Below are positions 25,873 to 34,486 of a stretch of DNA of 64,000 bases, piece by piece. A model generated the notes under the pieces. The model did not search any database. It saw nothing but the letters and a program-made list of their open reading frames with translations, and was not told the origin of the DNA. Where the stretch lies: assembly GCA_016867265.1 (NCBI GenBank), contig VGJW01000001.1, positions 62,001-126,000 on the forward strand, in the 5' to 3' direction. The translations under genes and the position numbers were made by a program. This DNA is from Candidatus Tanganyikabacteria bacterium (GTDB lineage Bacteria > Cyanobacteriota > Sericytochromatia > S15B-MN24 > VGJW01). Positions within the stretch are counted from its first letter, which is position 1. Every line of letters begins with the position of its first letter.

Positions 25873-26723
25873 CGGCGACTCAGCAGGAGGCGTCCGAGCG
25901 GACTCGGTACGGGGGGACGCGACAGCATCAAGGCTGCCTCGAGGCGCCCCCGCAACTCGTCTTCGGTCAGGAATCGATGCAACTGGCCCTGCTCGGCAAT
26001 CGACAACGCCCCGGTTTCCTCGGAAACCACGATGGCCAGGGCATCCGTCGTCTCCGTCAAGCCCAAGGCCGCCCGATGGCGGGTGCCAATCGGACGTCGC
26101 GCCGAGCGCCGGATGGTCTCGGAGAGCGGCAACAGGGCGCCAGCGGCAACGATGCGGTCGCCACGCAACAGGACCGCACCATCGTGCAGCGGGCTTCCGG
26201 GCAGGAACAGGCTGGTCAGCAACTCGGCGGATACCTTAGCGCCGATAGCGGTGCCTGTCTCGGCGAACTCCTTGAGTCCGGTCTGGCGTTCGAGGATGAT
26301 CAGTGCCCCGACCTTTCGGCTGGTCAGGACACGAGCCGTTGCCACAAGCTCGCCGATGAGATGCTGGACCTCCTCGTCGGGGCGTGCCGCCGCGAATCGC
26401 TCGGGACGGAAGATCTCGCCCTGACCCAGCATCGCGAGCGCCCGTCGCAACTCTGGCTGGAAGACGAGAGGGACGGCCACGATCAGCATGGTGGCCGTGC
26501 TCTGGACCAGCCACGTGATGGTGTGCAACTGCAGGGCATTCGCAACCAGATAGGCCGTCAGCAGCAGAAGAAGGCCGCGCAGCAACTGGACGGCGCGCGT
26601 GCCCCGGATCAGCAGGAACAGACGATAGAACACCAGCGACACGATGGTGATGTCGAGCAGGTCCTGCCAGCGCAGGACGGAAAGCAGCCGCACCAGGGCG
26701 TCGAGAATGGCGGACGTGCTCAT
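25869..26723 (-). CDS. cdaA: Diadenylate cyclase CdaA
   Basis: This membrane enzyme makes c-di-AMP from two ATP. Three N-terminal hydrophobic helices (about residues 15-90) precede the DAC domain with DGA (181-183, in LHDGAV) and RHR (215-217, in GTRHRAALG). A long start at 26735 (GTG) is possible. I prefer ATG at 26723 because it makes the usual ATGA overlap with the lysA stop. The 284-residue length is normal. The operon lysA-cdaA-cdaR-uppS couples the nucleotide signal to peptidoglycan precursor genes, as in cyanobacteria, where cdaA also lies between lysA and uppS. Confidence 0.95.
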   Translation of the reverse strand: MSTSAILDALVRLLSVLRWQDLLDITIVSLVFYRLFLLIRGTRAVQLLRGLLLLLTAYLVANALQLHTITWLVQSTATMLIVAVPLVFQPELRRALAMLGQGEIFRPERFAAARPDEEVQHLIGELVATARVLTSRKVGALIILERQTGLKEFAETGTAIGAKVSAELLTSLFLPGSPLHDGAVLLRGDRIVAAGALLPLSETIRRSARRPIGTRHRAALGLTETTDALAIVVSEETGALSIAEQGQLHRFLTEDELRGRLEAALMLSRPPVPSPLGRLLLSRR

Positions 26724-28063
26724 CCGAGGGACCACTCGGGCGACGGGATTTCCGTAGCCAGCAGGTCGGCAGGTCGCTCGCGACGGCTGGCCAGCGCGCG
26801 ACGGCCGGCCTCGACCAGAACGAGCGCAGGTCGGGGCAGGCGATTGTAGCGGGAGGCCATGGCGTAGTGATAAGCCCCCGCGACCCAGCCGACGATGCGA
26901 TCACCGGGCCGGGGATCCCGCAGCATCACGGTACCCAACTCGTCGCCTTCTTCGCACGTCCTGCCGACGAGTCGCCAAGCACGCCCGCCTTCCGACTGTC
27001 CGGGCAGCAGGCCTTCGTGAACGTAGTTCGCCTCGTACAGGGACACCCGGGGATTGTCCGCGAGGCCCCCGTCGACGACGACGCAGCCATTGGCATGCTT
27101 GACGGAGAGGATGGTGTAGACGGTGCAGCCGGCTGTGGCGACCAGCCAACGGCCTGGCTCCACGACCAGCTGGGGCCACGTGGCCGGTGCGTCGGGCCAG
27201 CCCTCGGCAAAGCCCCGAGCCAGCGCCTCGATCCAGGCCTCCGGATTCGGCTCGGCATCGTCAGGGCCATAAGGCACGGCCAGGCCTCCGCCCAGGTCCA
27301 GAACGGCGGGCATCCAGCCCGTGCGGCGGTGCAGGTCCGCAGCAATACGCCCGGCCACGGCCCCCGTGGCCTTGAAGGTTTCAGGGTCATGGATCTGGGA
27401 CCCCGTGTGGAGCTGGAGGCCGATCAACTTCAGGTTGCCGGCACGGCGAATGGCCCCGACGGCCTGGTCCAGATCCGGCCCCTCGGGCAGGCCGAACTTG
27501 CTGCCTGCGACGCCGGTCGCGAGCGCGGGGTGGGTATCGGCCGTGATGCCCGGCAGGACACGCACCAGCACCTCCACCGAGACCCCTGCGCTTGCCGCCG
27601 CCTCGGCCAACGGGGCAATCTCGTCGCAGGCATCGACGTGGAAGCGCCGCACGCCGTGGGCCAGGGCCCGGGCGTGATCGTCAGGTGCCCGGCCGTGTCC
27701 CTGCAGGACGATACGATCTCCCCCCACCCCGGCCGCCACGGCCGCCTCGATTTCACCGATGGACACCGTCTCGAGGTCGGCTCCCCCGTCGGCCAGCAGC
27801 CGGGCAATGGCAGGATGGCCATGGGCCTTGCTGGCGAAGAGAATCCGCGCCCCGGAGGGCCAGTGTGCGCTGCAGGCCGCGAACAAGCGTCGGAGACGCG
27901 ACCGGATTTCGCCCGTGTCGATCACCCAGACGGGGGTGCCGAGGGCCTCGGCAAGCCCGGCCAGAGGATTTCCGCCTACTTGCCAGCCCGCTGCGCCTGA
28001 CGTGGCCGAGGCTGGCCGGAACGTGGCGGGCAGGTGACGGGTCGGGGGTACGTCGACGGGCAT
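26720..28063 (-). CDS. lysA: Diaminopimelate decarboxylase
   Basis: This PLP enzyme decarboxylates meso-diaminopimelate to lysine. The PLP-Lys lies in LFASKAHGHP near residue 78. The phosphate loop region (GHGRAPDDHARA), DLGGGLAVPYGP and EPGRWLVATAGCTVYTILSVK follow, with the substrate residues CEEGDELG near the end. Two starts exist. ATG at 28078 overlaps a perfect TATAAT box (28077-28082), so it cannot be transcribed. ATG at 28063 lies 14 bases after the box and is used here, giving 447 residues. It heads the operon with cdaA, cdaR, uppS and holA, and is divergent from the Nif3-like gene. Confidence 0.93.
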   Translation of the reverse strand: MPVDVPPTRHLPATFRPASATSGAAGWQVGGNPLAGLAEALGTPVWVIDTGEIRSRLRRLFAACSAHWPSGARILFASKAHGHPAIARLLADGGADLETVSIGEIEAAVAAGVGGDRIVLQGHGRAPDDHARALAHGVRRFHVDACDEIAPLAEAAASAGVSVEVLVRVLPGITADTHPALATGVAGSKFGLPEGPDLDQAVGAIRRAGNLKLIGLQLHTGSQIHDPETFKATGAVAGRIAADLHRRTGWMPAVLDLGGGLAVPYGPDDAEPNPEAWIEALARGFAEGWPDAPATWPQLVVEPGRWLVATAGCTVYTILSVKHANGCVVVDGGLADNPRVSLYEANYVHEGLLPGQSEGGRAWRLVGRTCEEGDELGTVMLRDPRPGDRIVGWVAGAYHYAMASRYNRLPRPALVLVEAGRRALASRRERPADLLATEIPSPEWSLG

Positions 28064-28076
28064 GGAGATCTGTTCC

Positions 28077-28082
28077 ATTATA
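28077..28082 (-). promoter_or_regulatory. -10 box of the lysA operon
   Basis: A perfect TATAAT on the minus strand. With +1 about 7 bases on, the leader before ATG 28063 would be only about 7 bases, too short for a normal SD site. The upstream in-frame ATG at 28078 lies inside the box. Confidence 0.6.
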
Positions 28083-28109
28083 GCCGCTCAGGCTGCTTCG
28101 GGGCCTCCG

Positions 28110-28118
28110 TGCTAGCAT
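28110..28118 (+). promoter_or_regulatory. Extended -10 box of the Nif3-like gene (leaderless)
   Basis: TGCTAGCAT, with TAGCAT at 28113-28118, ends 7 bases before ATG 28125. It diverges from the lysA TATAAT box 30 bases away. Confidence 0.65.
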
Positions 28119-28124
28119 GAGTGC

Positions 28125-28916
28125 ATGGAGCGCTCGGAGCTTGTCCGCTGGCTCGAGGTATTGGCTCCGCCGACCCGGGCCGCGTCCTGGGACCGTGTCG
28201 GCCTGCAGGTCGGGCGTGACGCAGGTCCTGTCACCGGGGTCTGTGTCAGCGTCAACCCCTCGATGGCTGCCGTCCGTGCGGCTCGGGCCATGGGTGCGAA
28301 CGTCCTCGTGACCCATCATCCGCTGATCTTCAAGCCCCTCTCCGAGGTGCGAACGGACCGCGAGTCGGGTCGTGTCCTGGCTGAGGCGCTCGCCGGGGAC
28401 CTGATGCTTTACGCCGCGCACACCAATCTGGATGTCACGGCTTGCAACCGGCGTCTCTCCGACCTGATGGGCTGGGACCTGGACCAGATCCTCGTGCCTG
28501 AGGGGCGCGACGAGGAGGGGCTTCCCTGGGGGCTGGGCCTCTGGGGCCAGCTCGCAGCGCCCCGGGCCCTCGATGCGCTGTGCCGCGAGGTCGGCCGCAC
28601 CCTGCAGGCACGTTCGCTTCGCCTGGTGCGCGGCCACGACCGGGAGGTGGCCTCGGTGGCCGTCTGCTCCGGCGCGGGTGGGGACTTCTGGCCCCGCGTC
28701 GCAGCGCTCGGCATCGACCTCTACATCACGGGCGAGATTCGTTATCACGACGCCCTGGATGCGTCGGCGCACGGGGTCTGTGTTCTCGAGGTCGGCCATC
28801 AGGCCTCCGAGGAGCCCGTCGTGGACGTGGTCGTCGGTTTTCTCCGGGAGCGGTTGCCGCGGACCGTGGTCGTCCAGGGCTTTCGCGAGCCGGAACCATT
28901 CGAGGTGTTGTCTTGA
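28125..28916 (+). CDS. Nif3-like dinuclear metal centre protein
   Basis: The 263-residue protein belongs to the NIF3/YbgI hexameric family, which binds two metal ions in a central ring. Metal-ligand motifs are THHPLIFKPL, AAHTNLDV and the C-terminal ITGEIRYHDALDASAHGVCVLEVGHQASE. The biochemical role is unproven; GTP cyclohydrolase I type 2 is the usual database name. The start ATG at 28125 is supported by the TAGCAT box 7 bases before it. The stop overlaps the der start codon (TTGA). It leads the operon with der, plsY, rsmA and ispE. Confidence 0.92.
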   Translation: MERSELVRWLEVLAPPTRAASWDRVGLQVGRDAGPVTGVCVSVNPSMAAVRAARAMGANVLVTHHPLIFKPLSEVRTDRESGRVLAEALAGDLMLYAAHTNLDVTACNRRLSDLMGWDLDQILVPEGRDEEGLPWGLGLWGQLAAPRALDALCREVGRTLQARSLRLVRGHDREVASVAVCSGAGGDFWPRVAALGIDLYITGEIRYHDALDASAHGVCVLEVGHQASEEPVVDVVVGFLRERLPRTVVVQGFREPEPFEVLS

Positions 28917-30238
28917 ACCTGCCCATCGTGGCCATCGTCGGTCGTCCCAATGTTGGCAAGTCAACGCTGCTGAACCGCTTTGTCGGGTCGCGCGAGGCCA
29001 TCGTCCACGGTGAGGAGGGGGTGACCCGCGACAGGCTCTATGCCCGCGTCGAGTGGTGTGGGCGCCAGTTCTTGGCTGTCGATACCGGAGGCATCGTCCC
29101 CGGTACCGACGACGACATGCTGGCTCAGGTGGCCGACCAGGCCCGTTTGGCCATCGCCGAGGCCGACCTCGTCCTGTTCGTCGTGGACGGGAAGGCAGGT
29201 CGTTTGCCTGCCGACGACGAGATTGCTCATCTTCTGCGCAAGTCCCGCAAGCCGGTCCTCGTGGTCGTCAACAAGTGCGACCGGTATGAGGATTTCGAGC
29301 AGGTTCTCGAGTTCCACGCCCTAGGGCTCGGCCAGCCCTGGCCGGTGTCGGGGGTACACGGCACCGGCACGGGCGACATGCTCGATGCGATGCTCGTCGG
29401 TCTGCCGGTGGTCGATGCCCACGAGGAGGACGACTCCATCCGGATTGCGGTCGTCGGGCGTCCCAATGCGGGCAAGAGCTCGCTCGTCAATCGGCTGATC
29501 GGCGAGGACCGGATGATCGTCTCCCCCGTCTCGGGGACGACGCGCGATGCCATCGACACGGCCATCGAACATGACGGGCGTCGGTTCTGGTTGGTCGATA
29601 CGGCCGGCATCCGACGAAAATCCAAGGTCGACTACGGCGTGGAGCAGTTCTCGGTTGTCCGCGCCTTGAAGGCCCTCGAGCGCGCTGACGTCGTGGTGCT
29701 CGTCATGGACGGCACGATGGGTGTCACGGACCAGGACAAGCGGCTCGCCGAGATGGCGGTCGAAGGCGGCAAGGGTCTGGTGCTCGTCGTCAACAAGTGG
29801 GACCTCGTGCCCAAGGACCAGCACACGATGGAGCCATTCCGTCGCGACGTGCTTGCGGCACTGCCTCACGCGGACTTCGCGCCTGTCGTCTTCATCTCTG
29901 CCCTTACGGGCCAGCGCGCGCTGCAGGTGCTGGATACCGCCATCAAGGTCGCGGACGAGAATGGTCGTCGCATCACGACGGGGGTCCTGAACGAAGTCAT
30001 GTCCGAGGCGACGGCCATGCAGCCCGCACCGACCCGACACGGCCGGCGCCTGAAGGTCTACTACGCCCAGCAAGGGCCGACTCACCCGCCGACCTTCATC
30101 CTCTTCTGCAACGAACCCGAGCTCTCGGTGCCCTCGTACACGCGCTATCTCGAGCATCGGATGCGGGATGCCTTCGGCTTCGTCGGGGTGCCCATAAGGT
30201 TTATCTACCGGCCGCGTCGGGAGCGCCGCGAGCGTTGA
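28913..30238 (+). CDS. der: Ribosome biogenesis GTPase Der
   Basis: This essential GTPase with two tandem G domains acts in late 50S assembly. It has 441 residues, with G1 motifs GRPNVGKST near residue 10 and GRPNAGKSS near residue 182. It also has DTGG and DTAG switch motifs, NKCD and NKWD, and a C-terminal KH-like domain (PTHPPTFILFCNEPE). The start is TTG at 28913, overlapping the stop of the Nif3-like gene (TTGA). A longer frame upstream is only the other frame of that gene. The stop shares its last base with the plsY start (TGATG). Confidence 0.96.
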   Translation: MNLPIVAIVGRPNVGKSTLLNRFVGSREAIVHGEEGVTRDRLYARVEWCGRQFLAVDTGGIVPGTDDDMLAQVADQARLAIAEADLVLFVVDGKAGRLPADDEIAHLLRKSRKPVLVVVNKCDRYEDFEQVLEFHALGLGQPWPVSGVHGTGTGDMLDAMLVGLPVVDAHEEDDSIRIAVVGRPNAGKSSLVNRLIGEDRMIVSPVSGTTRDAIDTAIEHDGRRFWLVDTAGIRRKSKVDYGVEQFSVVRALKALERADVVVLVMDGTMGVTDQDKRLAEMAVEGGKGLVLVVNKWDLVPKDQHTMEPFRRDVLAALPHADFAPVVFISALTGQRALQVLDTAIKVADENGRRITTGVLNEVMSEATAMQPAPTRHGRRLKVYYAQQGPTHPPTFILFCNEPELSVPSYTRYLEHRMRDAFGFVGVPIRFIYRPRRERRER

Positions 30239-30858
30239 TGCCGGCCGCTTGGTGGGTTGTCCTGCCCTTGGCTTGGCTCATCGGGACCGTTCCCTTTTCC
30301 TATCTGCTTCCGCGGTGGTTCTCGGGTCGGGATGTCCGTTCCACGGGCAGCGGCAACGTCGGTGCGACCAATGCCGACCGGGCCGCGGGCAAGCTCGTCG
30401 GGGCCTGCTGCCTGTTGCTTGACGCCAGCAAGGGTGCCCTGGCCATCCTGCTGGCCGAGGCTTGGGCTGCCCCCTTGCCTGTCGTGGTGGCGGCGGCGCT
30501 GCTCGCCTTGGCAGGCCATGGCCATTCGCCGTGGCTTCAGGGTGCCGGCGGCAAGGGCGTCGCGACGACGGCGGGTGCGCTTCTCGCCCTTTCGACGGCT
30601 GGCGCGGCCGTCGTGCTGGTCGTCTGGGTGGTGCTGCTTGCCACGACCCGTACGGTCTCCGTGGCCAGCATCGGGGCGGCAGCGGCCATGCCCCTTGCCT
30701 TGTTGCTCGGGAATTTGGGCCTGGCGCCTTGGTCCGTTTCCCTGCCCGTCGTGCTCTTTGGCGGCGTTGCGGGGCCCTGGATCATCTTCCGGCACAAAGA
30801 CAACTTGAAGCGTTTGCGTGCGGGGCAGGAGCCTCGCATCGGCACGGTGCAGTCATGA
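30238..30858 (+). CDS. plsY: Glycerol-3-phosphate acyltransferase PlsY
   Basis: A membrane enzyme that transfers the acyl group of acyl-phosphate to glycerol-3-phosphate, the first step of phospholipid synthesis. The 206 residues show the motifs VRSTGSGNVGATNADR (phosphate binding), GHGHSPWLQGAGGKGVATTAG and, near the end, IIFRHKDNLKRLRAGQEPRIG. Several hydrophobic helices alternate with these loops. The start is ATG at 30238 (TGATG with der). The stop overlaps rsmA by 4 bases (ATGA). With pgsA at 13.8 kb this is the second phospholipid gene of the window. Confidence 0.96.
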   Translation: MPAAWWVVLPLAWLIGTVPFSYLLPRWFSGRDVRSTGSGNVGATNADRAAGKLVGACCLLLDASKGALAILLAEAWAAPLPVVVAAALLALAGHGHSPWLQGAGGKGVATTAGALLALSTAGAAVVLVVWVVLLATTRTVSVASIGAAAAMPLALLLGNLGLAPWSVSLPVVLFGGVAGPWIIFRHKDNLKRLRAGQEPRIGTVQS

Positions 30859-31679
30859 ATCAGCGACCGCCGGTCCCTGCCTTCAGGGCCAAGCGCAGCC
30901 TGGGCCAGAACTTCCTGACGGATGCCTCGGTTCTCGACCGCATCATCGAGGCCGCTGCTGCGGAGGGTGGCGATACGGTGCTCGAGGTGGGACCAGGTAA
31001 GGGTGCCCTGACCGAGCGCCTGCTTGCGACAGGGGCTCGCGTCATCGCCGTGGAGCTGGACGAGCGGCTGAGGACGGGCCTGCGGGTGCTCGAGGCCAAC
31101 CATCCGAATCTCAAGGTGGTGTGGGCGGACGTCATGGGCACGTCCTGGTCCGCGCTCGGCTTGCCTGAGGGGGCGATGCTGGTCGCCAACATCCCCTACT
31201 ACCTGACTTCCCCGCTGATCTTGCGGGCCTTGGGTGCGGACGACGCCGGGGACACCGGCACGCCGTTCCGCCGGCTGGTTCTGATGGTCCAGGAAGAGGT
31301 GGCCGATCGCCTGCTTGCGGAACCGGGTTCGCGCCAGTGGGGCGCCTTGTCCGTCGCGGTCCGGCAACGCGCCGAGGTCCGGCTGGTCTGCAAGGTGCCG
31401 CGCAGGGCTTTCAAGCCCGTGCCCGGAGTGGATTCCGCCGTGGTTTGCATCGATGTTCGCGCCCGATGGGCGGTACCGCCTGCCAGTCCGGTACGGTTCC
31501 GGCGTGTGGTCAGGGCCATCTTTGCCCAGCGGCGCAAGACCCTGCGCAATGCGCTGAAGGCCGCAGGCTGGTCCGCCGAAGTCCTGTCCGAGGCTTGCGC
31601 GGGCCTGGATCCGCTGGTTCGCGGCGAAACGCTCGACCTGGCCGGCCTGGTGCGACTCGCCGATGCCCTGCCGGACTGA
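30855..31679 (+). CDS. rsmA: 16S rRNA dimethyladenosine transferase RsmA (KsgA)
   Basis: This enzyme dimethylates two adjacent adenines near the 3' end of 16S rRNA during small-subunit assembly. The 274 residues start with PPVPAFRAKRSLGQNFLTD. The SAM site is VLEVGPGKGALTERLL, and the catalytic NIPYY loop lies in LVANIPYYLTSPLI. The C-terminal domain ends with ALPD. The start is ATG at 30855 overlapping plsY; the stop lies 17 bases inside ispE, so the five-gene set nif3-der-plsY-rsmA-ispE is translated in a chain. Confidence 0.95.
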   Translation: MNQRPPVPAFRAKRSLGQNFLTDASVLDRIIEAAAAEGGDTVLEVGPGKGALTERLLATGARVIAVELDERLRTGLRVLEANHPNLKVVWADVMGTSWSALGLPEGAMLVANIPYYLTSPLILRALGADDAGDTGTPFRRLVLMVQEEVADRLLAEPGSRQWGALSVAVRQRAEVRLVCKVPRRAFKPVPGVDSAVVCIDVRARWAVPPASPVRFRRVVRAIFAQRRKTLRNALKAAGWSAEVLSEACAGLDPLVRGETLDLAGLVRLADALPD

Positions 31680-32553
31680 GCCCGCGGGCAACTGGCGGGT
31701 CTGTGCCAAGCTGAACCTCGGTCTCTCGGTGGGCCCCCCGGGAGTCGACGGTTACCATCCCGTCAACAGCCTGCTGGTTGCCATCGATGCCTGCGATGTC
31801 TTGCGTGTCGCGCGGCGCCCGGGGGCCACGTCGTGGGAGGTCTCGTGGGCGGAGGGTGCCCCCGCCACGGACCTCGGGCCTGTCGAACGGAATCTGGCCC
31901 ATCGGGCTTGGCAGCTGGCGGGTTCTCCCGACGGCTATGCCTTCCATCTCGTGAAACACCTGCCGGCGGGTGGCGGACTTGGTGCCGGATCTGCCGATGC
32001 GGCGGCTGTCCTGCGAGTACTGGTCCTGGGCGGGGACCTGGATGCGGTCCGGGCGGACTCCCTCGCGCGGGGTCTGGGTTCGGATGTCGCCTTTTTCCTG
32101 GGCCACGGGCCGGCGTGGGCCACGGGCCGCGGGGAGCTGCTTGAAGCGTTGCCGACTGGGCCGGAACTGCATGGTGTCCTCGCTTGCGGCCCGGACCGGG
32201 TGCCCACGCGCGAGGCCTACCATTGGCTCGACGCAGTGCCAGCCCGGCTACCCTGTGATCTCGCGCCCTTGAGGTCCGCGTGGCTCCGTGGCGACAGGCC
32301 GGGCATCCTGGCCGCCACGGCCAATGATTTTGAGATTCCGGTGCGCCGGGCCTTGCCGGCATTGGGGACAACCCCGGATGCCTTGCTTGCGGCGGGTGCC
32401 GAAGGCGTCCTGCTCGCGGGAAGCGGGGCGTGCTGGGTGGGCTGGGCCAGCGACGCCCTGCACGCCGAGGAGGTCGCGCGGGCCATGTCGGGCTTTGACG
32501 GCTGGGTTGTCCCGTTCAGGACGGTCGTGGACCCGGTTCAGCGGATGACTTGA
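31663..32553 (+). CDS. ispE: 4-diphosphocytidyl-2-C-methyl-D-erythritol kinase
   Basis: This GHMP-family kinase of the non-mevalonate isoprenoid pathway phosphorylates CDP-ME. The 296 residues contain CAKLNLGLSVG at the N-terminus, the ATP-binding PAGGGLGAGSADAA motif, and GSDVAFFL with the catalytic Asp. A C-terminal GGAGAGSA-type loop (LLAGSGACWVG) ends the fold. It overlaps rsmA by 17 bases, a pairing (ksgA-ispE) found in many bacteria. Together with uppS in this window it makes precursors for undecaprenyl phosphate. Confidence 0.95.
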   Translation: MPCRTEPAGNWRVCAKLNLGLSVGPPGVDGYHPVNSLLVAIDACDVLRVARRPGATSWEVSWAEGAPATDLGPVERNLAHRAWQLAGSPDGYAFHLVKHLPAGGGLGAGSADAAAVLRVLVLGGDLDAVRADSLARGLGSDVAFFLGHGPAWATGRGELLEALPTGPELHGVLACGPDRVPTREAYHWLDAVPARLPCDLAPLRSAWLRGDRPGILAATANDFEIPVRRALPALGTTPDALLAAGAEGVLLAGSGACWVGWASDALHAEEVARAMSGFDGWVVPFRTVVDPVQRMT

Positions 32554-33140
32554 GGCGATGCCGGGGGACTGTGCGCCTCCTTGCGGCGGCCGAGTGCGTT
32601 GGGCAGCGCGGAAAGCGTTGCCCAAGCTACCAGCAGGCCGGGCAGCCCCGATACCTGGCTTGCGACCGCGGGCCAGGGTTCCAAATCAAGCAGCGCCAGC
32701 CAGGCGGCACCGCAGGACCAACAGGCGGTTTGGCCCAGCAACAGGCCGGTGAAGCGATGCCGGTACGTTCCTCCGCGGACGCACCAGGCGATGACCAGGG
32801 CTTGGACCACCATGCCGAACTGGAAGCCGAATGCGGGTCCCACAAGCATCGCGAGGCCGCGGGACGACTCTGCCCAGGGTGCTCCGAGCAGGCAGGCCAC
32901 CAGCCACAGGGCGAGTGCCACACTTGCCTGCGCCGGGGGCAGGGTCAGGCCGGCAACCCACGGCCCGAGGGCTTGCAAGGTCCACGGAGCCGTGCCGACG
33001 GTCCAGCCCGCGGCCTCGAACAGGATGCTTCCCCCGTGGGGCAGGCCGCCTGCAGGCGCCACGACAGGGCACGGCACCTCGAGGAAGAGGCCGAGGACAG
33101 TCAGGGTGAGTCCGAGCAGGACAAGCAGCAATCGCGACAC
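32538..33140 (-). CDS. bioY: BioY-like membrane protein
   Basis: The 200-residue integral membrane protein has about six hydrophobic helices. The central stretch WTLQALGPWVAGLTLPPAQA, followed by GAPWAESSRGLAMLVGPAFGFQFGMVVQA, has the pattern of the S-component BioY of biotin ECF transporters (a long hydrophobic loop with GP.GF). The start is GTG at 33140, 7 bases after a TAGCAT box, and predicted leaderless. It is convergent with ispE, overlapping its end by 16 bases. No BirA or bio genes are nearby, so biotin specificity is not proven; it could be another ECF substrate-binding subunit. Confidence 0.6.
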   Translation of the reverse strand: MSRLLLVLLGLTLTVLGLFLEVPCPVVAPAGGLPHGGSILFEAAGWTVGTAPWTLQALGPWVAGLTLPPAQASVALALWLVACLLGAPWAESSRGLAMLVGPAFGFQFGMVVQALVIAWCVRGGTYRHRFTGLLLGQTACWSCGAAWLALLDLEPWPAVASQVSGLPGLLVAWATLSALPNALGRRKEAHSPPASPQVIR

Positions 33141-33146
33141 TCCTGC

Positions 33147-33152
33147 ATGCTA
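33147..33152 (-). promoter_or_regulatory. -10 box of the BioY-like gene (leaderless)
   Basis: TAGCAT on the minus strand, with its last T exactly 7 bases before the GTG start at 33140. Confidence 0.6.
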
Positions 33153-33159
33153 CGGTCTC

Positions 33160-33188
33160 TTGACCCTCCCTTGCCACCGGCCTAGACT
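33160..33188 (+). promoter_or_regulatory. Promoter of secDF (-35 and -10)
   Basis: TTGACC at 33160-33165, a 17-base spacer, and TAGACT at 33183-33188. This is the best two-part sigma-70-like promoter in the window and gives a 5' leader of about 30 bases for secD (GTG at 33224). Confidence 0.65.
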
Positions 33189-33223
33189 GAACGGCCTTGT
33201 CCTTTCTTTACCGGTGATGCTTC

Positions 33224-34486
33224 GTGAAAATAACGCCGCGCCAGGTGATGCTGCTCCTCGTGGTCCTGCTGACCATGGGGTCGATGTGGGTCGTCCAGGA
33301 CGGCAAGCAGCTCCCGTTCCGCTTGGGCCTCGACATTCAAGGCGGCATGCATCTGGTCCTCGAGGCCAAGGACACCGCCACGGTCAAGGTCGACGACAAG
33401 GTCATGGCGTCGGTCATTCAGGTCATTCGCAATCGCGTCGACCAGTATGGCGTCACGGAGCCCTCGATCCAGCGCAAGGGCGAGCGTCAGGTCGTCATCG
33501 ACCTGCCCGGCCTGCGCAATCCTGATGAGGCCCGGAACTATCTGGGCAAGACGGCCCAGTTGGTCTTCCAGGAGCCTGTCACCACCTCCCCGATGCGCAA
33601 CGCATCGGCCTCGGCCTATGCCGACACCCCGCTCACGGGCAAGATGCTCGTCGATGCCAGCGCCCAGCCGGACGGGGCGGGGATCGGCAAGGGCTGGCAC
33701 GTTTCGCTGCGGTTCAATGCCGAGGGTGGCAAGCTCTTCGGTGACCTGACGAGCCGGTTCGTGGGTCAGACCATTGCCATCAAGCTGGATGACAAGGTCG
33801 TGTCCGCCCCTCGGGTCAACGAGCCCATTCTCCAGGGCGAAGCGATCATCACGGGGTCCTTCACGGCCAGGGAAGCCCAGTTGCTTGCCAGCCAGCTCAA
33901 GGCGGGTGCCCTGCCCGTCCCCCTCGTCGAGATCGAGAACCGGGTCGTCGGCGCCTCGCTGGGGACGGATGTCGTTCGCAGTGCCGTCCGGGCGGGCGTT
34001 GCCGGCTTCGTGCTCGTCGTGCTGTTCATGCTCGCCTACTATCGCCTGCCGGGCCTGGTTGCCGACCTGGCTCTTGCCGTCTATGCGGTCCTGGTCCTGG
34101 CCATCTTCAAGCTGATTCCCATCACGCTCACGGTGCCGGGCATTGCCGGCTTCATTCTGTCCGTGGGCATGGCCGTCGATGCCAACGTGCTCATCTTCGA
34201 GCGGACCAAGGAAGAGTTGCGTGCCGGGCGCAGCCTCTATTCGGCGATCGAAATCGGCTTCCGTCGTGCCTTCACGGCGATTTTCGACTCGAACTCGACC
34301 ACGCTGCTGACCTGCTTCATCCTGTACGCTCTGGGCACCGGCCTCGTCAGGGGCTTCGCGCTCACGCTCGCCGCCGGCGTCCTTTGCAGCCTGTTCACGG
34401 CCATCACCGTCACACGGGCCCTGCTCCACCAGGTCCTCGAGTCTCCCTCGATGAAGTCCCCTACCCTCTTCGGAGTCCGTATCTGA
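33224..34486 (+). CDS. secD: Protein translocase subunit SecD
   Basis: An inner-membrane RND-family protein that, with SecF, drives late steps of Sec export using the proton gradient. The 420 residues include the D1 motif LGLDIQGGMHLVLEAKD, the periplasmic P1 domains, and the conserved IAGFILSVGMAVDANVLIFERTKEE in the C-terminal membrane block. It is shorter than the E. coli form (about 615) but close to compact versions in other phyla. The start is GTG at 33224, about 36 bases after the -10 box. The stop overlaps the secF start (TGATG). Confidence 0.95.
   Translation: MKITPRQVMLLLVVLLTMGSMWVVQDGKQLPFRLGLDIQGGMHLVLEAKDTATVKVDDKVMASVIQVIRNRVDQYGVTEPSIQRKGERQVVIDLPGLRNPDEARNYLGKTAQLVFQEPVTTSPMRNASASAYADTPLTGKMLVDASAQPDGAGIGKGWHVSLRFNAEGGKLFGDLTSRFVGQTIAIKLDDKVVSAPRVNEPILQGEAIITGSFTAREAQLLASQLKAGALPVPLVEIENRVVGASLGTDVVRSAVRAGVAGFVLVVLFMLAYYRLPGLVADLALAVYAVLVLAIFKLIPITLTVPGIAGFILSVGMAVDANVLIFERTKEELRAGRSLYSAIEIGFRRAFTAIFDSNSTTLLTCFILYALGTGLVRGFALTLAAGVLCSLFTAITVTRALLHQVLESPSMKSPTLFGVRI

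Noticed and set aside
32538-33140. BioY as a firm assignment with a biotin operator
   Set aside because: No BirA-type palindrome is seen and the mRNA is predicted leaderless. The transporter call is kept at moderate confidence only.
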